A stretch of 11,266 nt of DNA from Parcubacteria group bacterium (GTDB lineage Bacteria > Patescibacteriota > Minisyncoccia > Minisyncoccales > CG1-02-41-26), in the NCBI GenBank assembly GCA_013203565.1, contig JABMPZ010000058.1, positions 1 through 11,266 of the forward strand, given 5' to 3'. The translations under genes and the position numbers were made by a program. How positions within the stretch are numbered: the stretch's first letter is position 1; each line of letters opens with the position of its first letter. Below are positions 1 to 5,209 of this stretch, piece by piece. The notes below the pieces were generated by a model that had not been told where the DNA came from, did not search any database, and saw only the letters and a list, made by a program, of their open reading frames with translations.

Positions 1-71
1 ACCTTAGGTTGAATAAGAAGAAGGAGCTCAAGTAATAATCCTCTAAAAGTTGAAAAATTCACTTTTATCAT
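1..71 (-). CDS. Leucine-rich leader peptide (5' part, runs off window)
   Basis: This open frame starts at ATG 71-69 and is still open at base 1. It reads M-I-K-V-N-F-S-T-F-R and then GLLLELLLLIQPK, so seven of eight consecutive codons are Leu (TTA, TTA, CTT, CTC and three CTT, interrupted by one Glu). Leader peptides of leu and ilv operons carry such runs, so that charged tRNA-Leu supply sets ribosome position and hence attenuation. The ATG lies about 2 nt after the predicted transcription start and has no Shine-Dalgarno, which implies leaderless or near-leaderless translation. The design matches the aromatic leader at 3007-3108. The regulated gene and any terminator lie beyond the left edge, so leucine control is inferred from codon content, promoter placement and the second example. 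Confidence 0.62.
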   Translation of the reverse strand, partial: MIKVNFSTFRGLLLELLLLIQPK

Positions 72-79
72 ATACTTAA

Positions 80-108
80 TATATAGCAAATCATAACTTT
101 TTTGTCAA
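80..108 (-). promoter_or_regulatory. Sigma70-type promoter of the Leu-rich leader
   Basis: A perfect -35 TTGACA (108-103) is separated by 17 bp from a -10 TATATA (85-80). The predicted start is near 73, two bases before the leader ATG. It shares the GGGG just upstream of the -35, and TTTGC directly before the -10, with the promoter at 3115-3143. Confidence 0.75.
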
Positions 109-121
109 CCCCATGAAAAAA

Positions 122-163
122 TTTTGCAGCTAAATCTGACGATCGTCAGATTTAGCTGCAAAA
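122..163 (-). terminator. 42-bp perfect palindrome, terminator of the flavoprotein operon
   Basis: Bases 122-163 form a perfect inverted repeat with no spacer, centred on GACGATCGTC. On the minus strand it is followed by a T tract, so it can act as an intrinsic terminator after the flavoprotein gene; A/T runs on both flanks would allow function in both directions. It lies 13 bp before the -35 of the next promoter. It closely resembles the palindrome at 8203-8260, with paired changes in both arms. Confidence 0.7.
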
Positions 164-184
164 AATAATTAATGTAAAATAGTT

Positions 185-215
185 TAGGCGGTTGTCGTTA
201 TACGACAACCGCCTA
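185..215 (-). terminator. Hairpin just after the flavoprotein stop codon
   Basis: A 14-bp perfect stem (185-198 with 202-215) with a 3-nt loop begins 7 nt after the TGA of the flavoprotein gene. Only a weak T-rich stretch follows on the minus strand, so it may be a 3'-end stabiliser or the first half of a double terminator with 122-163. Confidence 0.6.
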
Positions 216-221
216 TATCTA

Positions 222-1193
222 TCAAATAACAGCTAATTTCGTTCCTATTACACGAGCCATAACAAGTATCTCGCTTAAAGCACATCCCCCAATTCTATCA
301 GAGCCATGCATTCCAAATGAACATTCACCAAGTGCATAAACATTACGTCTGTTTGTTTGGCCATGCTTGTTAATCTTAACACCACCTAAACGATAATGCA
401 CCTGTGGAGTCAGTTCAATTGTTTTATTACCTCTTACAGCAAAACATCTCTTTGAACCAAACTCCTGTAATATCTCATCAAAACGATGATGGGCATTATG
501 AGCCCTCAATAATGCATTAGTTTTACTTAGTTCATCTCCACTCTCATCCACGACAGTAAAGTCAACCAAATTATCACTCGGAATACAAACTCCCTTAGAA
601 TAAAACGGATGAAGCATGACCTTGTCTAGCATTTTTGTTTCACAGCCAATACTATTAGCAAGTTCAAAAGCATTACTCCATACCTTTTCATCGTTAAATG
701 CTTCAGAGAGGTCTGCTCTATTGCCTCCAGAACAAAAAACTAATCTTTTGCTCAATATATCACTACCAGAGACCTTAACAATGAAAGAGTTTCCTTTCTT
801 CTTAATGCTTTCTACTTCCTCATATATCCTGTGATTCTTTGATGTTTCTTTTAACTCTATCAAAAATGACTGCGGATGAACTATCTGAGCTCCCATAAAA
901 GAGGGCTTTAGCCGAGTAATGCTGTCTAAGTATGTTAGCTCATCATCAATATTGTTTACCATCACATTAACTAGTTGAAAATTGTTCTCATGTTTTCCAG
1001 TTACCACCATTGAATGCTTCAACGAATCCTGACGAACTCCCCGTGAACGGAAGTTATAGTATGACTTATCGCTCGCTGTTCGTCTGTCAGGGGCTACAAT
1101 TAGGAACTTATCATAATCTAAAGATAACAACATTTTAGACAGATAAAGGCCAGAAAAGCCAGCTCCAATAATTACAGTATCTGTTTTTTGCAT
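222..1193 (-). CDS. Short FAD-dependent oxidoreductase, NadB/fumarate-reductase flavoprotein family
   Basis: A 323-residue protein. The N-terminus has the Rossmann dinucleotide motif G10-A-G12-F-S-G15 for FAD. The C-terminus has H266-Y-R-L-G-G-V and then ALGECSFGMHGSDRIGG (287-303), the hallmark of L-aspartate oxidase and succinate dehydrogenase/fumarate reductase flavoproteins, including the conserved Arg (R300). It is far shorter than NadB (about 530 residues): the capping domain is reduced and the C-terminal helical domain is absent. The substrate is unknown. Redox chemistry on an amino or dicarboxylic acid is the family expectation. It is the last gene of a unit behind a T-box, 4 nt after a small zinc-ribbon gene, and is followed by two terminator-like structures. 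A weak SD (AAGGGA) precedes the ATG. FAD family membership is fairly sure; true aspartate oxidase activity is doubtful. Confidence 0.85.
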   Translation of the reverse strand: MQKTDTVIIGAGFSGLYLSKMLLSLDYDKFLIVAPDRRTASDKSYYNFRSRGVRQDSLKHSMVVTGKHENNFQLVNVMVNNIDDELTYLDSITRLKPSFMGAQIVHPQSFLIELKETSKNHRIYEEVESIKKKGNSFIVKVSGSDILSKRLVFCSGGNRADLSEAFNDEKVWSNAFELANSIGCETKMLDKVMLHPFYSKGVCIPSDNLVDFTVVDESGDELSKTNALLRAHNAHHRFDEILQEFGSKRCFAVRGNKTIELTPQVHYRLGGVKINKHGQTNRRNVYALGECSFGMHGSDRIGGCALSEILVMARVIGTKLAVI

Positions 1194-1197
1194 TGTT

Positions 1198-1362
1198 TTA
1201 TCCCTTCTTGTTTTTCTGCAAGAATATACCTATATCTATTTTGCATGAAATACAAACCAATAACACCTTTCTCTGTTGCCCATCATATTCATTGTTTGAC
1301 AATGCATAGGTATATTTAGTTATTGTTTCTCCACACTTCTGACATGTCCTTTTTTGTTTCAT
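1198..1362 (-). CDS. 54-residue zinc-ribbon protein
   Basis: The frame can be extended upstream, but ATG 1362 is chosen because AAGGAG lies 6 nt before it and the extension would overlap the preceding gene. The product has two Cys pairs, C7-Q-K-C10 and C37-I-S-C40, spaced as in a treble-clef or zinc-ribbon fold, and a Lys-rich tail. It lies between a membrane microprotein (16 nt upstream) and the flavoprotein (4 nt downstream), so the three are probably translated from one T-box-controlled mRNA. I do not recognise the family. The ribbon could bind RNA or DNA, serve as a metal-bound partner of the flavoprotein, or be an electron carrier; nothing in the sequence decides between these. Confidence 0.72.
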   Translation of the reverse strand: MKQKRTCQKCGETITKYTYALSNNEYDGQQRKVLLVCISCKIDIGIFLQKNKKG

Positions 1363-1378
1363 TTCAATCTCCTTCAAA

Positions 1379-1546
1379 TTACCAGCGAAAATCATGGAAA
1401 ATACGGTCATCATTTTTTTCATTATCTGTATTATATTCTTCTTCGTCTATAAAATATAGCGCTATACAAAGCACAATAATCCAAATCAAGATACAGAGAA
1501 TACTAAACCATACTTCAAATTCCATCAGATTTCTTAAGAATCCCAC
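1379..1546 (-). CDS. 55-residue single-pass membrane microprotein
   Basis: This is the first gene after the T-box terminator. A strong SD (AGGAGG, 1560-1555) sits 8 nt before GTG 1546, the preferred start; an in-frame GTG at 1555 overlaps the SD itself and is rejected. A short N-terminal segment is followed by one hydrophobic helix (about residues 12-33, with V-W-F-S-I-L-C-I-L-I-W-I-I-V-L-C-I-A-L), then an acidic, charged tail (D34-E-E-E and D/N/K-rich to the end). Such a protein would sit in the membrane with its charged tail exposed. No family is recognised. A clear SD, uninterrupted coding and its place directly behind a T-box argue that it is real. It may tether or regulate the downstream zinc-ribbon/flavoprotein pair or belong to a transporter; that is speculation. 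Confidence 0.68.
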   Translation of the reverse strand: MGFLRNLMEFEVWFSILCILIWIIVLCIALYFIDEEEYNTDNEKNDDRIFHDFRW

Positions 1547-1592
1547 TACACTCACCTCCTTCCTTTTTAATTTTGAAAGAACAAACGGTTAA

Positions 1593-1868
1593 ACAAAAAA
1601 CCGCCCTTGAAAAACTACTAAAATAGTAATCTCTGCAAGGACGGTATTTAAAAACCGTGGTGCCACCTTACTTTATCCGGCAATTTCTCGCCAGACCTTA
1701 TACCGACTAACATCGGTTGCTGTTTGATAACGGACAGCTCTCCGGAGACAGCTACACATCCAGCTTCAAAATCATAGTAATGTAATATGAGCGATCGCTC
1801 AAAATCTATTACCATGTTAAATTACGATAGACTTCACTGTTCAGCTCGTTGGGCCCATTCTCCCAACT
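1593..1868 (-). promoter_or_regulatory. T-box riboswitch (possibly Trp-specific)
   Basis: On the minus strand the order is: a GTTGGG/CCCAAC hairpin (1867-1848); a Stem I region (about 1846-1750) containing the 9-bp helix CATGGTAAT/ATTACTATG; the F-box CCGTTATC (1733-1726); a Stem III hairpin; and the T-box AAGGTGGCACCACGGT (1669-1654). Antiterminator pairing uses AAGG/CCTT and ACGGT/ACCGT around the TGGC bulge. The competing terminator pairs 1645-1636 with 1609-1600 and ends in TTTTTT. UGGC implies a tRNA with discriminator G73. On the 3' side of Stem I, UGG (1762-1760, followed by A) suits tRNA-Trp, which has G73. GAU and GAA also suit G73 tRNAs, so the specifier is tentative. Uncharged tRNA should allow expression of the microprotein, zinc ribbon and flavoprotein. 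No promoter is evident between it and the aldolase gene. Confidence 0.9.
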
Positions 1869-1898
1869 CAAACGCTTTTATTAAATTTTAATGTGCTG

Positions 1899-1932
1899 GT
1901 GGAGGGAAATGACGAATATCACTCCCCTCCAC
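1899..1932 (-). other. 14-bp intercistronic hairpin between the aldolase and the T-box
   Basis: The stem 1899-1912/1919-1932 (GTGGAGGG paired with CCCTCCAC, extended by A-U and G-U pairs on the minus-strand RNA) has a 6-nt loop. It starts 13 nt after the aldolase stop codon. No U tract follows, so it looks like an mRNA stabiliser or processing element rather than an intrinsic terminator. Readthrough from the aldolase operon into the T-box is therefore plausible. Confidence 0.6.
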
Positions 1933-1945
1933 ATGTTCTGTGTAG

Positions 1946-2791
1946 CTAATTACTTAAAGGCCTGAACCACCCGTCAGGTTTTTTTTCTGGAACTTCGACA
2001 ACTATCTCCAGCAGTTTCATTGCCTCTTCTGCTGTTATACCTTCATGAACTATAGCGCAAGCCGCTTTTACTAGCCGATCGGGGTGTTCATGCTGGAACG
2101 CGTTTCTGCCAATAGACAAGCCATTGGCTCCTGCTTCCATTGCACCCTGAACCATTTTCAGAGTTTCAAGATCACCCAATTTAGAGCCACCTGCTATTAC
2201 AACTGGCACAGGACAACCTTCAACCACCTGTGCGAACGACTCTGGAGTCCCTGTATAAACGGTCTTGATTATATCCGCCCCAAGTTCAGCCCCTACTCTC
2301 GCGGCTATCTTGATGGCTTCAACATCTTTTTCGTCCTCGATATCATGTCCACGGGCGTACATCATAGCAAGTAACGGCATTCCCCATTCTATACACTGTT
2401 GAGCTACATTGCCCAAGTCAGTCAACATTGACGCCTCGTTCTCTGCGCCAACATTGACATGTATAGAAATCCCATCCGCTCCCATCTTTATAGCGCTCTC
2501 CACAGAGTTTACCAGAACCTTGTTGTTCGGATCTGGTCCCAAAGATGTGCTTGCAGACAGATGAAGTATCAATCCGATATCCCTACCATATCCGCGATGC
2601 CCATGAAGCGCAAGCCCTATGTGACCTATAACTGCATTCGCTCCACCCATTGCTACAAGGTCTACAGTTTCACCCATGTCAGTTAGTCCTTTTACAGGAC
2701 CAATCGTGACTCCGTGATCCATAGGGATTATAACTGTTTTACGGGTTTTCCTGTTTATAATCCTCTCCATTCGTATCTGTTTTCCTATCAT
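1946..2791 (-). CDS. aroA': 2-amino-3,7-dideoxy-D-threo-hept-6-ulosonate (ADH) synthase-like class I aldolase
   Basis: A 281-residue TIM-barrel aldolase of the DeoC/FbaB/LacD superfamily. It is close in length and sequence pattern to archaeal MJ0400-type ADH synthase, as judged from memory. Landmarks are VIIPMDHG (D25, H26), HGHRGYG (63-69), ISIHVNVG (108-115), MMYARG (Y145), the probable Schiff-base Lys in IIKTVYTG (K176), and phosphate-binding IAGGSK and LSIGRNAFQH. ADH synthase joins 6-deoxy-5-ketofructose 1-phosphate to aspartate semialdehyde and opens the alternative route to 3-dehydroquinate and the aromatic amino acids. AAGGAG lies 7 nt before the ATG. The start overlaps the preceding zinc-ribbon gene by 53 nt. 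A Phe/Tyr/Trp-rich leader upstream fits an aromatic-pathway role. The AroB' partner is not in the window. A fructose-bisphosphate aldolase or a GriI-like aldolase is a less likely alternative. Confidence 0.85.
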   Translation of the reverse strand: MIGKQIRMERIINRKTRKTVIIPMDHGVTIGPVKGLTDMGETVDLVAMGGANAVIGHIGLALHGHRGYGRDIGLILHLSASTSLGPDPNNKVLVNSVESAIKMGADGISIHVNVGAENEASMLTDLGNVAQQCIEWGMPLLAMMYARGHDIEDEKDVEAIKIAARVGAELGADIIKTVYTGTPESFAQVVEGCPVPVVIAGGSKLGDLETLKMVQGAMEAGANGLSIGRNAFQHEHPDRLVKAACAIVHEGITAEEAMKLLEIVVEVPEKKPDGWFRPLSN

Positions 2792-2924
2792 TTTGGTTCT
2801 CCTTTTTAAAAAGCTTTAGATTCTTTTCACTGTTCCATAAATTCTTACAACGAGGACATTCCTCATCTGTATTGCCCTGACTTCCCTTAGCCCTACAAGC
2901 ACAGTTCCAAGTTCTAACGCTCAC
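2739..2924 (-). CDS. 61-residue zinc-ribbon-like protein
   Basis: The start is GTG 2924 with AGGAGG 6 nt upstream, the first good ribosome site after the attenuator terminator. The N-terminal half has four Cys, N-C8-A-C10 and E-C23-P-R-C26, a rubredoxin or zinc-ribbon style knuckle flanked by Trp residues. The second half is Lys/Asn/Glu/Asp-rich and probably disordered. The last 53 nt overlap the aldolase start in another frame and contain the aldolase SD, suggesting translational coupling. It is the first true gene under aromatic-type attenuation, which ties it to aromatic biosynthesis by context only. I do not recognise the family. The coding of the disordered tail, which lies over the aldolase SD, may be constrained by that signal. 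Confidence 0.65.
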   Translation of the reverse strand: MSVRTWNCACRAKGSQGNTDEECPRCKNLWNSEKNLKLFKKENQNDRKTDTNGEDYKQENP

Positions 2925-2959
2925 TATTTACCTCCTAACAAATTGTAAACGACCGTCCA

Positions 2960-3048
2960 AAACAAAAACCCCCGAGAAAGGGGTTAACTATTGCTCTGGA
3001 TTTAACTTATTCTTCCTGTTTTAGAAAATCCAAACTAACCCCTTTCTC
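2960..3048 (-). promoter_or_regulatory. Transcription attenuator: antiterminator versus terminator
   Basis: Segment A (3048-3036, GAGAAAGGGGTTA in the RNA) is perfectly complementary over 13 bp to segment B (2986-2974). B also pairs through AACCCC with GGGGTT (2972-2967), followed by TTTTGTTTT: an intrinsic terminator. Pairing A with B excludes the terminator. A lies inside the leader peptide, three codons after its aromatic run. A ribosome stalled there would leave A free (antitermination), while a moving ribosome would cover A and let the terminator form. A 7-bp TGGATTT/AAATCCA hairpin lies between A and B. Confidence 0.78.
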
Positions 3049-3108
3049 TGAAAGGATAAACCAAAAGTAAGAAACGAATTTGGTTGTGTGGTTAATTTGA
3101 CTTTTCAT
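3007..3108 (-). CDS. Aromatic-amino-acid leader peptide (33 aa)
   Basis: A 33-codon frame from ATG 3108 to TAA 3007. Residues 11-17 read F-V-S-Y-F-W-F, five aromatic residues in seven codons covering all three aromatic amino acids. After I-L-S, codons 21-25 (E-K-G-V-S) contain the 5' half of the antiterminator. A ribosome waiting at codons 15-17 would have its leading edge just before that segment, the geometry required for pheL/trpL-type attenuation. The predicted transcription start coincides with the A of the ATG and there is no Shine-Dalgarno, so translation would be leaderless. The peptide itself probably has no further function. The regulated genes are the mini zinc ribbon and the ADH synthase-like aldolase. 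The placement and complementarity are read directly; aromatic sensing is inferred. Confidence 0.75.
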   Translation of the reverse strand: MKSQINHTTKFVSYFWFILSEKGVSLDFLKQEE

Positions 3109-3114
3109 ACTATA

Positions 3115-3143
3115 AATATAGCAAATATAAAAAAAGATGTCAA
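3115..3143 (-). promoter_or_regulatory. Promoter of the aromatic leader/aldolase operon
   Basis: TTGACA (3143-3138) is 17 bp from TATATT (3120-3115). The start is predicted at 3108, the A of the leader ATG. The -35 overlaps the 3' arm of the upstream terminator hairpin, and GGGG precedes it as in the promoter at 80-108. Confidence 0.8.
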
Positions 3144-3180
3144 CCCCTAAGAAAGTTTAGTGCTTTCTGTTGGGGTTGAC
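3129..3180 (-). terminator. Terminator of the 49-aa zinc-ribbon gene, overlapping the next promoter
   Basis: GTCAACCCC (3180-3172) pairs with GGGGTTGAC (3147-3139), with an inner GAAAG/CTTTC helix and then a run of seven T. The 3' arm contains most of the TTGACA box of the downstream promoter. Confidence 0.8.
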
Positions 3181-3198
3181 TTGAGTATTCTACTCATG

Positions 3199-3348
3199 TT
3201 AGTCATTATTGTAGACAGGTAAAAACGACGCGAGACACCTACGGTTTAGACAATACCAATAATCACTAGTATTACTGGGGAATGTGTCATTGCCACCGCA
3301 GTGAGTACACACTTTAGTTTTTACCTCTTGTGAATTCTTCCCACACAT
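3199..3348 (-). CDS. 49-residue zinc-ribbon microprotein
   Basis: A short frame from ATG 3348 with GGAGG about 8 nt upstream, ending in TAA at 3199. The product has two Cys pairs, C14-T-H-C17-G-G and C33-L-N-R-R-C38, with D-Y-W-Y before the second pair: a zinc-ribbon of the kind seen in small nucleic-acid-binding or redox proteins. It forms its own unit, with a moderate promoter inside the end of ftsI and a strong terminator right after the gene. It is the third Cys4 mini protein within about 2 kb, and its sequence is not an obvious duplicate of the other two. The function is unknown. Confidence 0.72.
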   Translation of the reverse strand: MCGKNSQEVKTKVCTHCGGNDTFPSNTSDYWYCLNRRCLASFLPVYNND

Positions 3349-3388
3349 TTATTTTTCCTCCAATGAAAGGTTAATGGTTCTCTACTAA

Positions 3389-3417
3389 AACTTATCAAAC
3401 TACTTCTCAATTGTCAA
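3389..3417 (-). promoter_or_regulatory. Putative promoter of the 49-aa gene
   Basis: A perfect TTGACA (3417-3412) formed by the last ftsI codons, a 17-bp spacer, and a weak -10 TAAGTT (3394-3389). It is supported mainly by the perfect -35, the spacing and the discrete downstream unit. Confidence 0.45.
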
Positions 3418-5209
3418 TGTTCTGGTCTGTCTCTGGTTCAGGAATGGGCTCGGGCTCGGGTTCAGGCACGGGTTCGGGCTCAACCGCTTTCTTAGATGCC
3501 TGCCCCTGCACCTCTTGTGTCGGAGGTATTTGTTTCAAATCTATTATATACTGAGCTAATTCTTTGAATATTGGCACTGTACTGTAACCAGCAGAACCAA
3601 TTCCTTTTGGATTATCTAATTTTATTAAAATAACAGCTTGCGGGCTCAGGGCTGGAAAATATCCAACGAAGCTATGTATAGTATTGTGTTCATAATACCC
3701 CCCTGCTGGATTTGGCACTTGAGCTGTTCCTGTTTTACCAGCAATATGGTAACCAGGTATTTTAGTACTCCTGGCAGAACCGTTTTTTACAACACTAACT
3801 AACATTGCAGTTAACTTTGCTGCTGTTTTTTCTGAAATTGCCCGTGCTTGTTCTTTTGGCTCTGTTTCTGCATACTCCCCTGTTGGCTTAACAACCCTCT
3901 CAACTATATATGGTTTCATAAGTCGCCCCTTATTAGCAACAGCAGAAAAAGAAGCTACAAGCTGAATAGGAGTCATTAAAATACCTTGACCAAAGCTTGC
4001 TGTGGCAAAATCTCTTGGATAACCCTTTTCTAATCCCTTGTTATTTGAAGAAATCTCACCCTGTAAATCAATGCCTGTTTTTTCTGTAAAACCAAACCTT
4101 TTCACATACTTAAAGAAAAGCTCATCACCAAGTTCTTGCTGAACAAACACAGCCCCTGTATTAATCGATTCCTCTAAAACATCAATCATACTCTGCTCAC
4201 CCCAAACTCTTTTCTCAAAGTTATAAATAGGGGGGCCTCCAACTTCAATAATACCCTCATCTTCGTATGTTGTCTCAGGGGTTACTAACTCTTCTTCCAG
4301 CCCAGCAGCCATTGTTATTGCCTTAAAAACACTACCTGGCTCAAAGAGTTTCTGTGTAGTTGTGTTTAAAAAAATCCCAAGATCATTTTCTTTACCATAA
4401 TTGTTAGGGTCAAAATTAGGATACTCTACTATAGCTAAGAGCTTTCCTGTTGATGGCTCCATAACTATAATCTGACCAGAATCAATATCCCAATCATCTT
4501 TAGCTTGTTTCATTAATTTCTCTGCAAAATACTGTATGTTATAGTCAATGGTTAGCCAAATATCATTGCCTTTACTTATAGCATCTTCGTCTGAAGCTCC
4601 ATCTTTAAAATCTAAAAAACTAAACAAGGAGCGTTCTTTTTCTTTTAAAAACTCCTCGCCTTCTAAAACATCGTTGTAGTAATGTTCAATTCCATACTGG
4701 CCTTTATGGCTTTCATTAACAAATCCAATAACATGCGAGGCAAAGTCATCTTGAGGATAAAATCTTGTATAAACATCTTCCAAACGAACCCCCTCTAATC
4801 TCTCTTTTTTTATCTTACTCTTAATCTCCTCACTAATCTCTCTCTTTATTATCCTCCCCTCTTGCATCATACTAATAAGTCCTTCTTTGTCTTCATTTAA
4901 TAAGTCACTTAAAATCTGCGCATATGGTTCAAGTAAAGATGCAGATATGCTTTTTGGTGTAACAAACAGAAGATACTTTGTTTTTGTTTGAGCCAAAGGA
5001 AACTTCCCTTGATCAAGGAAAATCTCTCCCCTTTCTGAAGCAACATCTTCATACGAAACCTGTTGACCTAAAGCCCATGCCTCGTAATGCTCTCCCCTCT
5101 TTATTTGTAAACAATAAAGACGCCAGATGATGACACAGCCAGCTATAAAAAACAAAAAGAATATAAAATATATTCTCCAACGAATTACACCTCCTTCGGT
5201 CTTTTTCAT
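3407..5209 (-). CDS. ftsI: Division-specific peptidoglycan D,D-transpeptidase (PBP, FtsI/PBP2x type)
   Basis: A 600-residue class B penicillin-binding protein that cross-links septal peptidoglycan. A short cytoplasmic N-terminus is followed by one transmembrane helix (about 12-30), a PBP dimerisation region (about 50-220, including V-A-S-E-R-G at 56-61), and the transpeptidase domain with all three active-site motifs: S293-V-F-K296, S348-I-N350 and K492-T-G-T495. The last 25 or so residues (from about 576) are an EP/VP/IP repeat, a rigid acidic Pro-Glu tail that is not part of the core family. The ATG overlaps the ftsL-like stop by 4 nt, so translation is coupled within the mraZ operon. The gene's end contains the -35 of the next unit. 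Identification is firm; whether it is orthologous to FtsI or to another class B PBP rests on context. Confidence 0.95.
   Translation of the reverse strand: MKKTEGGVIRWRIYFIFFLFFIAGCVIIWRLYCLQIKRGEHYEAWALGQQVSYEDVASERGEIFLDQGKFPLAQTKTKYLLFVTPKSISASLLEPYAQILSDLLNEDKEGLISMMQEGRIIKREISEEIKSKIKKERLEGVRLEDVYTRFYPQDDFASHVIGFVNESHKGQYGIEHYYNDVLEGEEFLKEKERSLFSFLDFKDGASDEDAISKGNDIWLTIDYNIQYFAEKLMKQAKDDWDIDSGQIIVMEPSTGKLLAIVEYPNFDPNNYGKENDLGIFLNTTTQKLFEPGSVFKAITMAAGLEEELVTPETTYEDEGIIEVGGPPIYNFEKRVWGEQSMIDVLEESINTGAVFVQQELGDELFFKYVKRFGFTEKTGIDLQGEISSNNKGLEKGYPRDFATASFGQGILMTPIQLVASFSAVANKGRLMKPYIVERVVKPTGEYAETEPKEQARAISEKTAAKLTAMLVSVVKNGSARSTKIPGYHIAGKTGTAQVPNPAGGYYEHNTIHSFVGYFPALSPQAVILIKLDNPKGIGSAGYSTVPIFKELAQYIIDLKQIPPTQEVQGQASKKAVEPEPVPEPEPEPIPEPETDQNIDN

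Noticed and set aside
1363..1422. Upstream extension of the 54-residue zinc-ribbon gene to 74 residues
   Set aside because: The extension overlaps the end of the membrane microprotein in another frame, and the internal ATG at 1362 has a well-spaced AAGGAG.
1760..1768. GCU (Ala) as the T-box specifier, by simple alignment after GAA
   Set aside because: The T-box bulge UGGC calls for a G73 tRNA, whereas bacterial tRNA-Ala normally has A73. Kept only as a remote alternative.
1899..1932. Intrinsic terminator after the aldolase gene
   Set aside because: The stem is strong but no U tract follows on the minus strand, so it is listed as an intercistronic hairpin instead.
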